64,000 bases of DNA, taken from positions 1,488,001-1,552,000 of the forward strand of contig NZ_LAQQ01000001.1 in the NCBI RefSeq assembly GCF_000971985.1, given 5' to 3'. The stretch comes from Paenibacillus dauci. GTDB taxonomy: Bacteria > Bacillota > Bacilli > Paenibacillales > Paenibacillaceae. Every line of letters begins with the position of its first letter. Within the stretch, counting starts at the first letter, position 1. Positions 8,959-19,900 of the stretch are shown one piece after another. The notes beneath the pieces are model-generated. The model was not told the DNA's origin. It was given only the letters and a program-made list of their open reading frames with translations, and ran no database searches. The position numbers and the translations under genes were made by a program.

Positions 8959-9501
8959 TTATAATGGTGCCGGATCTGCTGCCAGACCCTGTTCGAATTC
9001 CGCTACTGCCAAGACACCTGCCGACTCCTCTACAATGACGACACGGACACCTGCCGCGATAGGACAATGCTCAAAACTCGACGCGATATGTACCGTATTG
9101 CCACCTGCTACCTTGATCATGACTTCGCCATACCCTTTACCTGGTACAGGTATGGTCACTTCTCCAATTCGTCCGATCATCTCCCGAATCGAATAGGATG
9201 TGGATACTTCGCTGTTCTCCATCGGTTTGACATAGACGAAAAACACGAACAATGCACCTGCAATAGCCGCCAGAATGGATAGTAATAACTCGACACCTAT
9301 AGACATATCTGTATACCTGGCGAGCAAAATACCAGCCCCACCAAATACGGTAACCATACCTGCCAGCACAATCGGCTTGAACACGTCAACTCCAGGCAAT
9401 TCCAATCCGCCCAGGACGTCACCCAGCAAGTCACCGAAAAGCAGGCTGAACAGCGCGTATACCGCTCCGATAATCAGACAGGTCCAATATAGCGTTTCCA
9501 T
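8959..9501 (-). CDS. yuaF: NfeD-like membrane protein (YuaF type)
   Basis: About 180 residues: several hydrophobic segments (LIIGAVYALFSLLFG, IVLAGMVTVFGGAGILLA, ELLLSILAAIAGALFVFFVYV) followed by a soluble OB-fold tail (IGRIGEVTIPVPGKGYGEVMI to AEFEQG). NfeD proteins pair with flotillin-type SPFH proteins, and the flotillin gene is next. The ATG at 9501 has AAAGGAGA eight bases upstream; the frame to 9552 lacks a site. B. subtilis YuaF is of similar size. I found no clear SigW promoter ahead of it, although that is how the B. subtilis operon is controlled. Confidence 0.85.
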   Translation of the reverse strand: METLYWTCLIIGAVYALFSLLFGDLLGDVLGGLELPGVDVFKPIVLAGMVTVFGGAGILLARYTDMSIGVELLLSILAAIAGALFVFFVYVKPMENSEVSTSYSIREMIGRIGEVTIPVPGKGYGEVMIKVAGGNTVHIASSFEHCPIAAGVRVVIVEESAGVLAVAEFEQGLAADPAPL

Positions 9502-9631
9502 AACTGCGGTCTCCTTTCCGTTTTTGTGACATAATCGCCGCATAGCCTTCAAGACCGGCTTTATTCAAAGCAAAAGTAATGCTGGTTGGCGATATACCTT
9601 TATTTACGTATAAATACAGATGAGGTTGCAT
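9431..9631 (-). CDS. Uncertain small ORF overlapping the nfeD start
   Basis: A 66-codon frame starting at an ATG at 9631 with AAAGG seven bases upstream. It begins MQPHLYLYVNKGISPTS and runs 71 bases into nfeD in another frame. I recognise no family. It might be a leader peptide coupled to nfeD translation or may be chance; the region upstream of nfeD otherwise holds no gene. Confidence 0.2.
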   Translation of the reverse strand: MQPHLYLYVNKGISPTSITFALNKAGLEGYAAIMSQKRKGDRSYGNAILDLSDYRSGIRAVQPAFR

Positions 9632-9737
9632 ATTTTTACCTTTAAAGGAAATCAAATTACAAAAATTCGATTTTCCCTCTTCTATTCATCTCTCATTGCT
9701 ACGCATATTCAGATGGTTCTATTCCTTTGGAATACGT

Positions 9738-9788
9738 CAAAAAAGCACAGCTTCCCATGATCCATAGGATCAAAGAAACTGTGCTTTT
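9738..9788 (-). terminator. Terminator of the alcohol dehydrogenase gene
   Basis: Inverted repeat AAAAGCACAG (9741-9750) with CTGTGCTTTT (9779-9788) plus a partly paired extension; in minus direction it is followed by TTTTTT. Confidence 0.8.
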
Positions 9789-9872
9789 GAATACGAAATG
9801 TTATAGTCGGACTGGTCTTACCATTACAGTTCGTTCATTAAACCTAATACTTCGGTTCCAAAACTCCCCTGC

Positions 9873-11036
9873 TTACAGGGACATACGATAGATTTCGCGT
9901 ACATCGTCTGCCTGCAGTTTGGCAAAGTTACCAAAGGAAGGTCCGAACTTCAGTGTTTTCTCGACCATCAGGTCGATCTGACTGTCGTCGATATCGTAGT
10001 CGGCCAGACGGCTAGGTGCACCGATCGATGTCCAGAAATCACGCAGAGCCTGGATACCTGCTGCACCTACCTCTTCGTCGCTCTTGCCTGCAGGATCAAC
10101 GTTGAATACGTTAACCGCCAGCTTCGCAAAACGGGCAGGGTCGACTTTGAGGTTATACTGCATCCAGTTCGGGAACAGGATCGACAGACCGCCACCATGA
10201 GGAATATCGTACACTGCGGATACCGCGTGCTCAATATTATGGGTTGCCCAGTCACCGGTTACGCCCATGCTCAGTACGCCGTTCAGCGCCATTGTACCGG
10301 AATACATAATAGTCGAACGCAGTTCATAGTTCTCCAGATCATTGATCAGTTGTGGAGCTGCTTCGATAACAGCACGCAGTACGGATTCGCAGGAGCCATC
10401 CTGTACCTGTGTATTTTGTTCTGGATGGAAGTACGTCTCCAGTACATGGGACATCATATCCACCATACCGTATACTGTCTGATCTTTAGGCAGGGAATAC
10501 GTGAATTCCGGATCCAGGATCGAGAATGCCGGGAAGGAATACGCGCTGCCCCAGCCCAGTTTCTCTTGCGTGTCGCTGTTAGTGATAACAGAACCGGAGT
10601 TCATTTCGGAACCGGTTGCTGCCATTGTCAGTACCACGCCGAGTGGCAGTGCATCGGTTGCAGCCGCTTTACGTTCAATGATATCCCACATGTCGCCATC
10701 GTATTTGGCACCGACTACGATCGCTTTGGCGCAGTCGATAACGCTGCCGCCGACAGCGAGTACCAGATCAATATTATTGGCTTTGCACAGTTCTACACCT
10801 TTATGGACTGTGGTCAGGCGCGGGTTAGGTTCTACGCCTGCCAGTTCGGTTACATTCGCACCGATCTCGCCCAGGTATTTGATTACCTGATCATACAGAC
10901 CTGCACGCTTGATGCTACCGCCGCCGTATACCAGCAGTACATTCTTGCCGTATTTTGGCACTTCACGCTTCAATGTCTCCAATTGGCCTTTACCAAAAAT
11001 CAGGCGTGTTGGATTATAAAATTCAAATGATTTCAT
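9873..11036 (-). CDS. Iron-containing alcohol dehydrogenase (butanol dehydrogenase/YugJ type)
   Basis: A 387-residue group III alcohol dehydrogenase. The N-terminal nucleotide-binding half has [12 protein letters not shown] and the AVGGGSVIDxxK-like motif, here [26 protein letters not shown] follows. The metal-binding half has the Asp/His ligand region in [25 protein letters not shown] and [14 protein letters not shown]. Close family members are NADPH-dependent butanol/aldehyde dehydrogenases. The ATG is preceded by AGGGAGG at about nine bases. It stands alone, with its own terminator, divergent from the hydrolase gene at 11654. The physiological substrate cannot be inferred. Confidence 0.92.
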   Translation of the reverse strand: MKSFEFYNPTRLIFGKGQLETLKREVPKYGKNVLLVYGGGSIKRAGLYDQVIKYLGEIGANVTELAGVEPNPRLTTVHKGVELCKANNIDLVLAVGGSVIDCAKAIVVGAKYDGDMWDIIERKAAATDALPLGVVLTMAATGSEMNSGSVITNSDTQEKLGWGSAYSFPAFSILDPEFTYSLPKDQTVYGMVDMMSHVLETYFHPEQNTQVQDGSCESVLRAVIEAAPQLINDLENYELRSTIMYSGTMALNGVLSMGVTGDWATHNIEHAVSAVYDIPHGGGLSILFPNWMQYNLKVDPARFAKLAVNVFNVDPAGKSDEEVGAAGIQALRDFWTSIGAPSRLADYDIDDSQIDLMVEKTLKFGPSFGNFAKLQADDVREIYRMSL

Positions 11037-11653
11037 CTGAAATAGCCTCCCTTACAGGATATAAGATTTAGGAAAACACATGAGAAACGACTCCCTTCTC
11101 ATTCCTCGAATCAGAATGTTGATAGGAAGTAATAAGTAAGTTACGGTTTCTCACTACTTTACAAGTATACACTGTCATGGCACAAAAATAAAATCCGACG
11201 TGTCCTTTTGCAGATTTAACCACAACAGACACCTGCCAAACGGGAGCTTCATAGCTTTTCAACACGAATCGTTTACAGATACTGGATTAGCCAACTGTTC
11301 TGCTGACATCGGGATTATCTGTTCCCTGAATGATTGGCTTTATTCTATACGGCGATAGTTATGCGGATACTGATAATGAGATCAGAGCATAATAGTTGGT
11401 TCGATTTCATCCAAATAGATGAGGCAGAAATTCAACCAAGGGAAACAGCTCCACCCATAGATTGAATTTGGTCCGTTTTACCTGCTAGGTAGTTAAAATT
11501 GCCTCTTCCGTGTCCAATATACGTGTAGAGGATTTACCAATTTCTACTTAAATCAGACTAATCTGTCTGCAGTCTCTCCTCTGACTTGTACTATCCGTAT
11601 CCTATTGATCTACTCCATCCGTTCATACTATTGAAGAAAGGATTACCCTACTT
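11037..11653. other. Divergent intergenic region, no gene seen
   Basis: 617 bases between the divergent alcohol dehydrogenase and hydrolase genes. It must hold both promoters. A TATACT element in minus sense near 11165-11170 could be the -10 of the dehydrogenase. I see no convincing ORF, riboswitch or strong hairpin. Confidence 0.4.
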
Positions 11654-12748
11654 ATGAAAACACCCCACTCTGAAGAGCACCACAAAAGCGGACATTCCTG
11701 GAAAAAGATCATTCTCCGCACTGCCGGTTCACTGGTCGGAGTCGTCGTCCTTCTGCTGGCAGCAGGATTTATTTATGAAAATGTGGCTTCTCGTCACTCC
11801 CAATCTGCCTATCCACCGCCGGGTAAAATGATCGACATCAATGGCTATCGTCTGCATGTCCATACCTATGGGAAAGGATCACCGACGATTCTGCTGGAGG
11901 CCGGCAGTGGAGAATCCAGTCTCTCCTGGCGGAAAATTCCGGAGCAGCTGGCAGCATCTACAGGAGCTACTGTCGTGACCTACGACCGGGCAGGTTACGC
12001 CTGGAGCGATACCAGTCCACTGCCTCGAACCGGGCAGAACATTGTCAAAGAACTGCATGCTGCTCTACAAAAAGCGGATATTCCGGGTCCATATCTGCTC
12101 GCCGGTCATTCTCTCGGTGGTATGTACTCCCGTTTATTCGCACAAACGTATCCGGATGAGATTGCGGGTATGGTATTGATCGATGCACGACCGGAAAATG
12201 ATGCCGAGCGTACAGAAGAGATTTACAAGGAAGAACACGCAGGCAGTTCTACCCCTTCACCGTATATCTCGATTTTTCTGGATGAAATAGGTGCATTTCG
12301 ACTATTCCCCAATTTTATGCTGACCGGGCGAGTCGAACCGGAAGATCGGCAGGATTTTGTAAATGTGGTCGCTTCGCCGAAATATTTTAAAGCTGTAGCT
12401 GAAGAAGGCAAGCTCGCCAGTACGACCGAAGATGCAATTCGTGGTCAGAAGCTCGGCAACCTGCCTGTGCGCATTATTGCCCGAGGACAGGAACAGGATC
12501 TGACACGTTTTGGAATCAGTGAAGAAGCGAATAACAAGATTGAGCTAAGTTGGCAGATTGGACAGCGCGAGATGCTTTCTATTTCAAATAACAGCAAGTT
12601 GATTATAGCCAAGCGAAGTGAACATATGATTATTCATGATCAGCCCAAGCTGGTGATCCGGGTTATCGAAGAACTGCTGACCGAGATTCGGCAGAAATCT
12701 TCTGATGATGGTAAAAGTCCGAAGACTAACTCTTCTGCATCCTCCTGA
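11654..12748 (+). CDS. Membrane-anchored alpha/beta hydrolase
   Basis: A 364-residue protein with a basic N-terminus and one membrane anchor (about residues 19-43, IILRTAGSLVGVVVLLLAAG), so the catalytic domain is probably outside the cytoplasm. The hydrolase domain has the oxyanion region LLEAGSGESS, the TYDRAGYAWSD motif, the nucleophile elbow GHSLGG (Ser about 156), and a late His in RSEHMIIHD. The acid residue is probably the Asp in LIDARPEND or in the loop after RIIARGQEQD. The C-terminal tail is Ser/Lys-rich. AAAGGA lies eleven bases before ATG. The substrate is unknown. It converges on the NRPS operon; the shared 3' region holds an octamer repeat. Confidence 0.85.
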   Translation: MKTPHSEEHHKSGHSWKKIILRTAGSLVGVVVLLLAAGFIYENVASRHSQSAYPPPGKMIDINGYRLHVHTYGKGSPTILLEAGSGESSLSWRKIPEQLAASTGATVVTYDRAGYAWSDTSPLPRTGQNIVKELHAALQKADIPGPYLLAGHSLGGMYSRLFAQTYPDEIAGMVLIDARPENDAERTEEIYKEEHAGSSTPSPYISIFLDEIGAFRLFPNFMLTGRVEPEDRQDFVNVVASPKYFKAVAEEGKLASTTEDAIRGQKLGNLPVRIIARGQEQDLTRFGISEEANNKIELSWQIGQREMLSISNNSKLIIAKRSEHMIIHDQPKLVIRVIEELLTEIRQKSSDDGKSPKTNSSASS

Positions 12749-12790
12749 TCAATCTGAACAACCTGTATACAGCCAAACAGATACGAGCTT

Positions 12791-12847
12791 AATTAACAAA
12801 AATAAAAGCAACAGAGCCAGGGTATCTATATCCCTGGCTCTGTTGCT
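12791..12847 (-). terminator. Terminator of the fus operon, merged with an octamer repeat
   Basis: A 16-bp perfect stem (12807-12822 with 12832-12847). In minus direction it is followed by TTTTATTTTTGTTAATT, a good T-rich tail for the fusA transcript. Its upstream arm in minus sense is the last copy of a 13-fold octamer repeat. Confidence 0.8.
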
Positions 12848-12944
12848 CTGTTGCTCTGTTGCTCTGTTGCTCTGTTGCTCTGTTGCTCTGTTGCTCTGTT
12901 GCTCTGTTGCTCTGTTGCTCTGTTGCTCTGTTGCTCTGTTGCTC
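12841..12944. repeat. 13 perfect tandem copies of an 8-bp unit (TGTTGCTC)
   Basis: Exactly 104 bases made of 13 identical octamers, with a further half unit (GCTC) on the left at 12837-12840. It lies in the 3' untranslated region between fusA and its terminator. The first copy forms part of the terminator stem, so the array looks like an expansion of that arm. Confidence 0.98.
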
Positions 12945-12991
12945 TACCAGATTTTGTTGAAGCGGCAGCGTGAGGTCAAGCTTAAATTGGG

Positions 12992-13036
12992 CGATCCAGG
13001 ATCGACTTGTGATCTGATCGAATCGATCCTGGATCG
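12992..13036. other. 14-bp inverted repeat just after the fusA stop
   Basis: CGATCCAGGATCGA (12992-13005) pairs perfectly with 13023-13036 across a 17-base loop, five bases beyond the fusA stop codon. There is no T-run. It is rich in GATC sites. It may protect the 3' end of the very long fus transcript. Confidence 0.7.
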
Positions 13037-13040
13037 GATA

Positions 13041-16000
13041 TCAAGATAAAATTGGCTTTTGCTGTCCTTCAAATATACCAGCTTCTATCAGGATACGGCG
13101 AATGACTGATGTATTCGGTCCAACGTATTCCGCATCCAGCAGTACATCATGGGTTCCCTGTACCGGATATTCTGCATACTGACCGGCTGTGGAACGTTGC
13201 CATTGCAGATGATCAGTAGGCTTCATACCACTGCAGTCGACTTCGGCAATCAATGCATGAATATTGGCCTGAATCTCGCCTGCATTGATCAGATCATTTC
13301 GGTAAGCGGAGTAGACCAGCATTTTATTGCGGACGGCTTCGCGATCATCCGGATTACCCAGGAATTCGCGGTATTGATCTGCTACGCTGTTCAGTACGGT
13401 ATCAACGATATTCTCCATTTCTGCTGGAGTCATCTCGTCTTTGGCTGTTTTGCGCATCGAATCGACCATAATCACATCGCTCACGGCATAACCGCGTGCT
13501 TCCATCGCTCTGGCTACTTCAAAGGCAAGATTGCCTCCGAGCGAATACCCAAGGAACAAATACGGTCCTTCCGGCTGAATACCTGTAATGGTATCTACAT
13601 ACTGTTCCAGCATGTCTTCACCCTGCAGACGATCCCCGATAAATTCCAGACCGATTACTTCGGCATCCTGCTGCAGTTCTTTTGCCATTTCGTAATAACC
13701 CAGCGAGTAACCGACACGTGGCGGGAAGCAGAAGACTTTGCGGTCACTGCTGCTGTGGAAACGAATAATCTCCATCTCATCGGTACTAGGGCTTCCGGAC
13801 GCAGTCTGATCGAGCTGCAACAGCAGATCTTTCAGTACCGGATGGGCAAATACGGTCTGCAGGCCGACTTCTACGTTCAGCTCGTGCTGAATACGCTGAA
13901 TCAGTGTAAGCACTTTGAGAGAATGACCGCCCCGTTCAAAGAAGTTATCGTTCATGCCTACATGCTCTACACCAAGCACATCGCTCCAGATATCCGCCAG
14001 CTGCTGCTCCAGCGCAGTCGCTGGTGCTACATAGTCTGCCGACGATTGCAGCTGCTCTGGTGCAGGCAGCGCTTTACGGTCCAGCTTGCCGTTTACATTA
14101 AGTGGCATCTGATCCAGCTGGATAAATGCACTCGGAATCATGTAGGCAGGCAGTTCCTCTGCCAATGCCGAGCGCAGTTCAACCGTGCCAAGCGGCTGAC
14201 TGGCGACAAAGTAAGCACATAGCTGTGCACTTCCACCAGCATCCTGCAGAGCCAGCACTACTGTTTCTTGTACAGCCGGAATACGCAGCAGCTGAGACTC
14301 TACCTCTCCGAGCTCAATACGATAACCGCGGATTTTGACCTGATGATCCATTCGTCCCAGATATTCGATATTACCATCCGGCAGCCATCTGGCCATATCA
14401 CCGGTACGATAAATGCGTTCTTCCGGCTTGTACGGATGAGCAGTGAATTGGGCAGTGGTCAGCTCCGGTTTGTTCAGATAGCCTCTCGCCAGACCTTTCC
14501 CGCCAATGACCAGTTCGCCCGGTACGCCGACCGGTACAAGTCTTGCATGTTCATCGACAATCAGCACTTCCATATTGCCATATGGTTTGCCGACTGGTAC
14601 AAGCGGCAATGCAGCCGTATCCGGTGTTGTTGTATAACGTGTTGCGTATACCGTCGCTTCTGTTGGTCCATAAATATTTTCCAGGCGGCTATATGGAGCC
14701 ACTTTATAATATTCTCCAACCAGACGCGATGGCAGGATTTCACCACAGGCGAACAGGTATTTCAGACTGCTCATACTGTCACGTCCGCTGACTTTGAGCT
14801 GCTGTACCAGAATTTGCAGCATGGACGGTACCAGATTGAGATGCGTAATCCGATACTTGTCGATGGCTTCCAGCAGAGCAGCCGGATTCTTGTCATCGCC
14901 CGGCGGCAGAATAACCAGGGTGCCCGGACCGAAGAACCAGCTGAACAACTCCGGAATAGAGAAGTCAAACGTAATCGTCGTCTTCTGCAGGAATCGATCT
15001 CCCTGCTGCATCGGATACTCCGCCTGCAGCTGATCCAGCAGATTGACTGCCGAACGATGTTCAATCATAACGCCTTTTGGCTGGCCTGTTGACCCGGATG
15101 TATAGATGATATAGGCAAGATGTTCCGGTCCGGACAATGGCTCCAGATTAGATTCGTCAGCATCATAGTTGGCTTCATCCTCAATATCGACCAGCTGGAT
15201 ATAAGGCAGTGGAATCAGATTCTGCCAAGCGCTGCGTGTCAGCATCAGCTGTGCTCCCGAATCTTCCAGCATATACCGAATACGTTCTTCCGGGAATTCC
15301 GGATCGACCGGTACATAGGCACCGCCGGCTTTGAGGATAGCCTGGATACCAATCATCATCTCCAGGGAACGCTCCAGCATAATCGCTACCGGCTGATCCG
15401 GTGTGATTCCTCTGGCTCGCAGTGTACGCGCCAGTGCATTGGCTCTGCGATTCAGTTCATCATAGGTTAGCTGATGATTGCCGCTGATCAGTGCCGGTTG
15501 ATCCGGTATGCGGGCTGCCTGCTCTTCCAGCACGCTGTACAAAGTACTCTCGCTACGGATAGGTGCGACCGTATCGTTCCACTGTTCCAGAATCATCGAT
15601 TGCTCTGCTTCTGTCATCATATCCAGACGGTTCACCGGCTGATCCGGTTTGGCAGCCACTTCTTCCAGAATCTGTACCAGGTGAGCCTGAATCTGCTCAA
15701 TACTCTCCTGGTCGTATACCGTACCGTTATAACGATACAGTACTTGCAGATTATGTCCCGGCATCACAATCAGGTTGAAGTCATAGTTGGTCTGCTCGAA
15801 CATCTGTACATCGGTAATCTCAAAGCCCGATTTTCCGCCAACCTGACGCTCGTCCAGTTCTTCCTGAACCGGATAATTCTCGAATACCATAATATGCGAG
15901 ATCAGCTCCTGCTTCTGATCGCTCTGTGCCTGCACTTCATATAATGGATAGAAGTCATAATCATGTCCCTGTACATAGAGCTGCTGCTGACGAGCCAGCA

Positions 16001-16960
16001 AATCGGCAAAGCTGTCTTCTTCCATCGCCTGGACACGAACCGGCACGGTATTGATAAAGAGACCGATCATACTTTCGATTCCCTGAATCTCGGCCGGACG
16101 TCCGGAGACGACACTGCCAAACACAACATCACGGCTGGCATTATACCGCTGCAGTACCAATCCCCACGCAGACTGCATCAGGATATTCATCGTCACCCGG
16201 TGGCGACGGGCCAGCTGTTCCAGACGTTCGGTCAGCACAGTACCCAGAGCAAATTCCATTTTCTCGGATTCGTACTGCTTGGCCTGACCCTGCAGGCGTG
16301 CCTGCGGAATCAGAGTCTGACGATCATAACCGGACAGATACTGTTTCCAGTAGGCAGATGCTTCCTCTTCCCCGCGTTCATTCAGCCACTGGATATAACG
16401 GCTGTAAGGTACGGTATCCGGCAGTTCCGGTGTACGACCTTCATGCAGCGCCGCATACGTATCGAATACCTCCTGGATCACGAGCGGCATACACCAACCA
16501 TCCATAATAATATGATGGAAGCTCCACAGCAGCAGATTGCAATCATCTGCCGTCTGCATGACCGTTACGCGCAGCAGTGGGTCACGGGCCAGATCAAATC
16601 CTTTTTGCTTGTCCTTGGTCATCAGTGCATCAATCTGCAGCTGCTGTTCATGTCCGCTCCAACTGCGCAAATCTTCGTAGGCAATCCGGAAAGGACGATC
16701 CTTGAATACAACCTGCACCGGCACGTCATGATAACCGCTGTAGAAATTGGTACGCAGAATGGCGTGCCGCTGAATCATATGCTTGAAGCTGCGCTCAAAG
16801 TCGACAATATCGAAGCTGCCTTTCAACTCGAATCGTCCCTGCTCAAAGTAAACCTCCGAGCGCGAATCCAGCAGATTATGGAACAGCATCCCTTTTTGCA
16901 TTGGCGTCAGGGAGTACATATTCTCCATATCGCCGATCGAAGCGGTCTGTGCTTCCAAAG
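13041..16960 (-). other. NRPS module 6: C-A(unassigned, D-Ala by analogy)-T-TE
   Basis: C6 (about 6237-6690) has FHHIIMDGW. A6 (about 6698-7194) reads D-F-P-N-F-C-I-V-Y-K, a code I cannot assign. By colinearity with fusaricidin it should be alanine, and since there is no epimerase D-Ala would have to be activated directly. T6 has GGHSLKVL (Ser about 7238). The thioesterase (about 7290-7530) has GYSLGG and the catalytic His near residue 7497. Confidence 0.75.
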
Positions 16961-19900
16961 CTTCGATCAGTTCCAGTGTTGCCTCTTGAAGCAGTACATC
17001 ATGCGGTGTCAGCGATGTACGTTGTCTGGATACACAATGCTCGATAATCTGGCTGAAGCACTCATGCAGCAGTCCGGCCAGCCTTTCGATCGTTTCCTTG
17101 CGGAACTGGCGTTGATTGTAGCTGATCGTCAGTTTTAGTACATCATCCGCAATCAGACCGTTCATATTCAGTGCCTGATGCTGGATCATCTGTCCGCTGA
17201 CTTCGCGTCCGGTCGGATAGCTGGACATTTGCAGTACTCCGTCCTCCTGACTATCGTCAAATTGTCCCAGATAGTTAAAGGCAATTTCCGGCTCGCGACG
17301 ATGCGCCCATGTTCCGGCATCCGAAGACATGTATTTCAGAATGCCATAGCCTGCACCCTTGTTCGGGATACGACGCAGTCCTTCCTTGACCGTCTTGATC
17401 GCTGTTCCCGGCTCCAGGGTGGACATGTCCAGTACTACCGGATACTGGCTGGTGAACCAGCCTACGGTACGGCTGATATCCAGATCCGGCACCAGTTCTT
17501 CCCGTCCATGACCTTCCAGAATAATCGCTACCTGTTCCAGTCCGCTCCACTGACGTACCGCCATTCCCAGGGCGGTGAGCAGCAGATCATTGGCTTCCGT
17601 ATTGTAGGCACGATAAGCTTTTTTGAGGAAATGGGCAGTGATCTCCCGGTTCCATTCGATCGTAACGGATTCGCTGTCTTGTACATGCAGCACCGAATGA
17701 TGTTCATCTTTCGGCAGTTGAGCAAATTGATCCGGCAGTTGTGACCAGTAACGACGATCGATCTCTGCCTGCTCGCTGTCTGCATAACGGGCAATCTGAT
17801 CTGCCCATGTACGATAGGCATCTGTTTTCTGTGGCAGCTTGATATCTTCGCCGCGGCAAGCCTGCTCATAGCCATTTTCCAGATCTTCCAGCAGGATGCG
17901 CCAGGAAATACCATCGACAACCAGATGATGAATCACGACCAACAAATGATCCCCGTCTTCACACTGGAACAGCGCCAGCTTCATCAGCGGTCCTTCGGTA
18001 ATGGACAGACTCTCCTGAATACGCTGTGCATGTGTAGCTACGAGTGGTACCGGATTCGCCTCTGCAGTGAGATCCATAATATCCACTGTATGGAAAGGAC
18101 CTTCCTGAATGCTGCGGTTCCATGCAGTCATTGAATCTTCCTCCATACGAATTACCGTACGCAGTGCGTCATGATGACTGGTAATTCGAACGATGGATTT
18201 TTCCAGTGCATAGGTATCCATTCGTCCCGGATGATAGAGCATGACTGACTGGTTGAAATGATGCAGATCCTGCTGCTGATGTTCGAACAACCACTGCTGT
18301 GCAGGTGTCAGTCTGACCTGTCCACTCACTTCGGATTGATCAATCTGATGACGAACCTGACCCAGCTGAGGAGCCAACTCGGCAATCGTCGGATACGTAA
18401 ACAGGTTCTTGATCTCCAGCTTGTAGCCCAGGTTGAGCAGTCTGGAAGAAACCTGAATCGCCTTGATCGAATCGCCACCCAGTTCAAAGAAATGATCATG
18501 GATACCGACAGCGGCAGTACCTAGCGTGCTCTGCCATACTTCTGCGAGTGTCTGCTCTGCCTCGGTGCGCGGCGCCACATAGGCGCTACTGCTGGACAGT
18601 GTACTCAGATCCGGTTCCGGCAGTGCTTTGCGATCCAGCTTGCCATTTGGTGTCAGCGGCATCTGTTCCAGCTGTACAAAGTACGATGGAATCATATATG
18701 ACGGCAGCTCACGAGCCAGCTGCTCACGCAGTTCACTGATCGTCCACTCGCGGTCTGCAACGAAGTAAGCACACAGCGAGGTCTGACCCGCCGGATCTTT
18801 CCAGGCGACAACAATCGATTCTTCAACTGCCGGCAGATCCAGCAGACGGGCTTCGATTTCGCCCAGCTCTATCCGGTAGCCCCGAATCTTGACCTGATGA
18901 TCCATCCGTCCGAGATATTCAATCGCTCCGGATGGAAGCCTTCTGGCCAGGTCGCCTGCACGGTACATGCGTCTGCCCGGTACAAACGGATCGTCCATAA
19001 ACCGCTCTGCAGTCAATTCCGGACGATTCAGATAACCCGGCGCTACGCCATCGCCACTGATATACATTTCTCCGGCTACACCTACCGGTACCAGCTGCAT
19101 CTGTTCGTTTAGCAGATAAATATTGAAATTATCCGCCGGCAGTCCGATCGGTATCGACTCGCCCTGATCCGTAGCTGGATCGTAGCGGTGAATCATACAG
19201 CCGACCACCGTCTCTGTCGGACCATATTCGTTATAAATATCTACATCGCCATCGTAGAGATCATATATGGCATGAGCCAGCTGGGTATTCAGATTCTCCC
19301 CGCCGACGATAAACTTGCGGATACGGCACTGCTCCGGCAGCTGGATATCCTTGAAAATGCTCAGATGTGTCGGTGTTAATTTGAGAATATCGACTGCATT
19401 CTCCCGCACAATTTGCTGGATCACACCAATTTTGTCTGCCGCATCGTAGATCACAATCTGACCGCCGGTAATAAGCGGGGTGAAGATCGACGTATACGTC
19501 AGGTCAAAGGAAATCGATGAATACAGCGGGAAGCTCATGGTTGAGCCATTGCTATACATTTTTTGGGCCCACCAGATATAGTTGAGCAGACCTTTATGGG
19601 TAATCATGGTTCCTTTTGGCTTGCCCGTTGTACCGGAAGTATAGATCATGTAGATCAGATCTTGATGAACTACTTCTACATCTGGACGCTGTGCGTTATC
19701 GCTATAGCTTTCCGGTTGATCCACTTCCAGGGTCAGACCGTCAAAGGTTACCGTTCCATTCAGATGACGCTGGGTTAACAAAATCTGTACACCAGAATCC
19801 TGTAAAATATATTCGGTGCGATCCTGTGGATATTCCGGATCTATCGGAATAAATACTGCGCCCTGCTTCAATACCGCCAGAATCGATACAATCAGTTCCG

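Noticed and set aside
9656-9720. SigW promoter for the NfeD-flotillin genes
   Set aside because: I looked for TGAAAC-N16-CGTA on the minus strand upstream of nfeD and found no acceptable match.
11068-11265. Small minus-strand ORF upstream of the alcohol dehydrogenase gene
   Set aside because: No ribosome site and no family resemblance; it lies where the promoter should be.
12841-12944. CRISPR array
   Set aside because: The repeat units are 8 bases and contiguous, without spacers; no cas genes are near.
12705-13049. Plus-strand ORF with repeated ALLLCCSV units
   Set aside because: It comes from translating the octamer array and the fusA 3' region, and overlaps the end of the real hydrolase gene.
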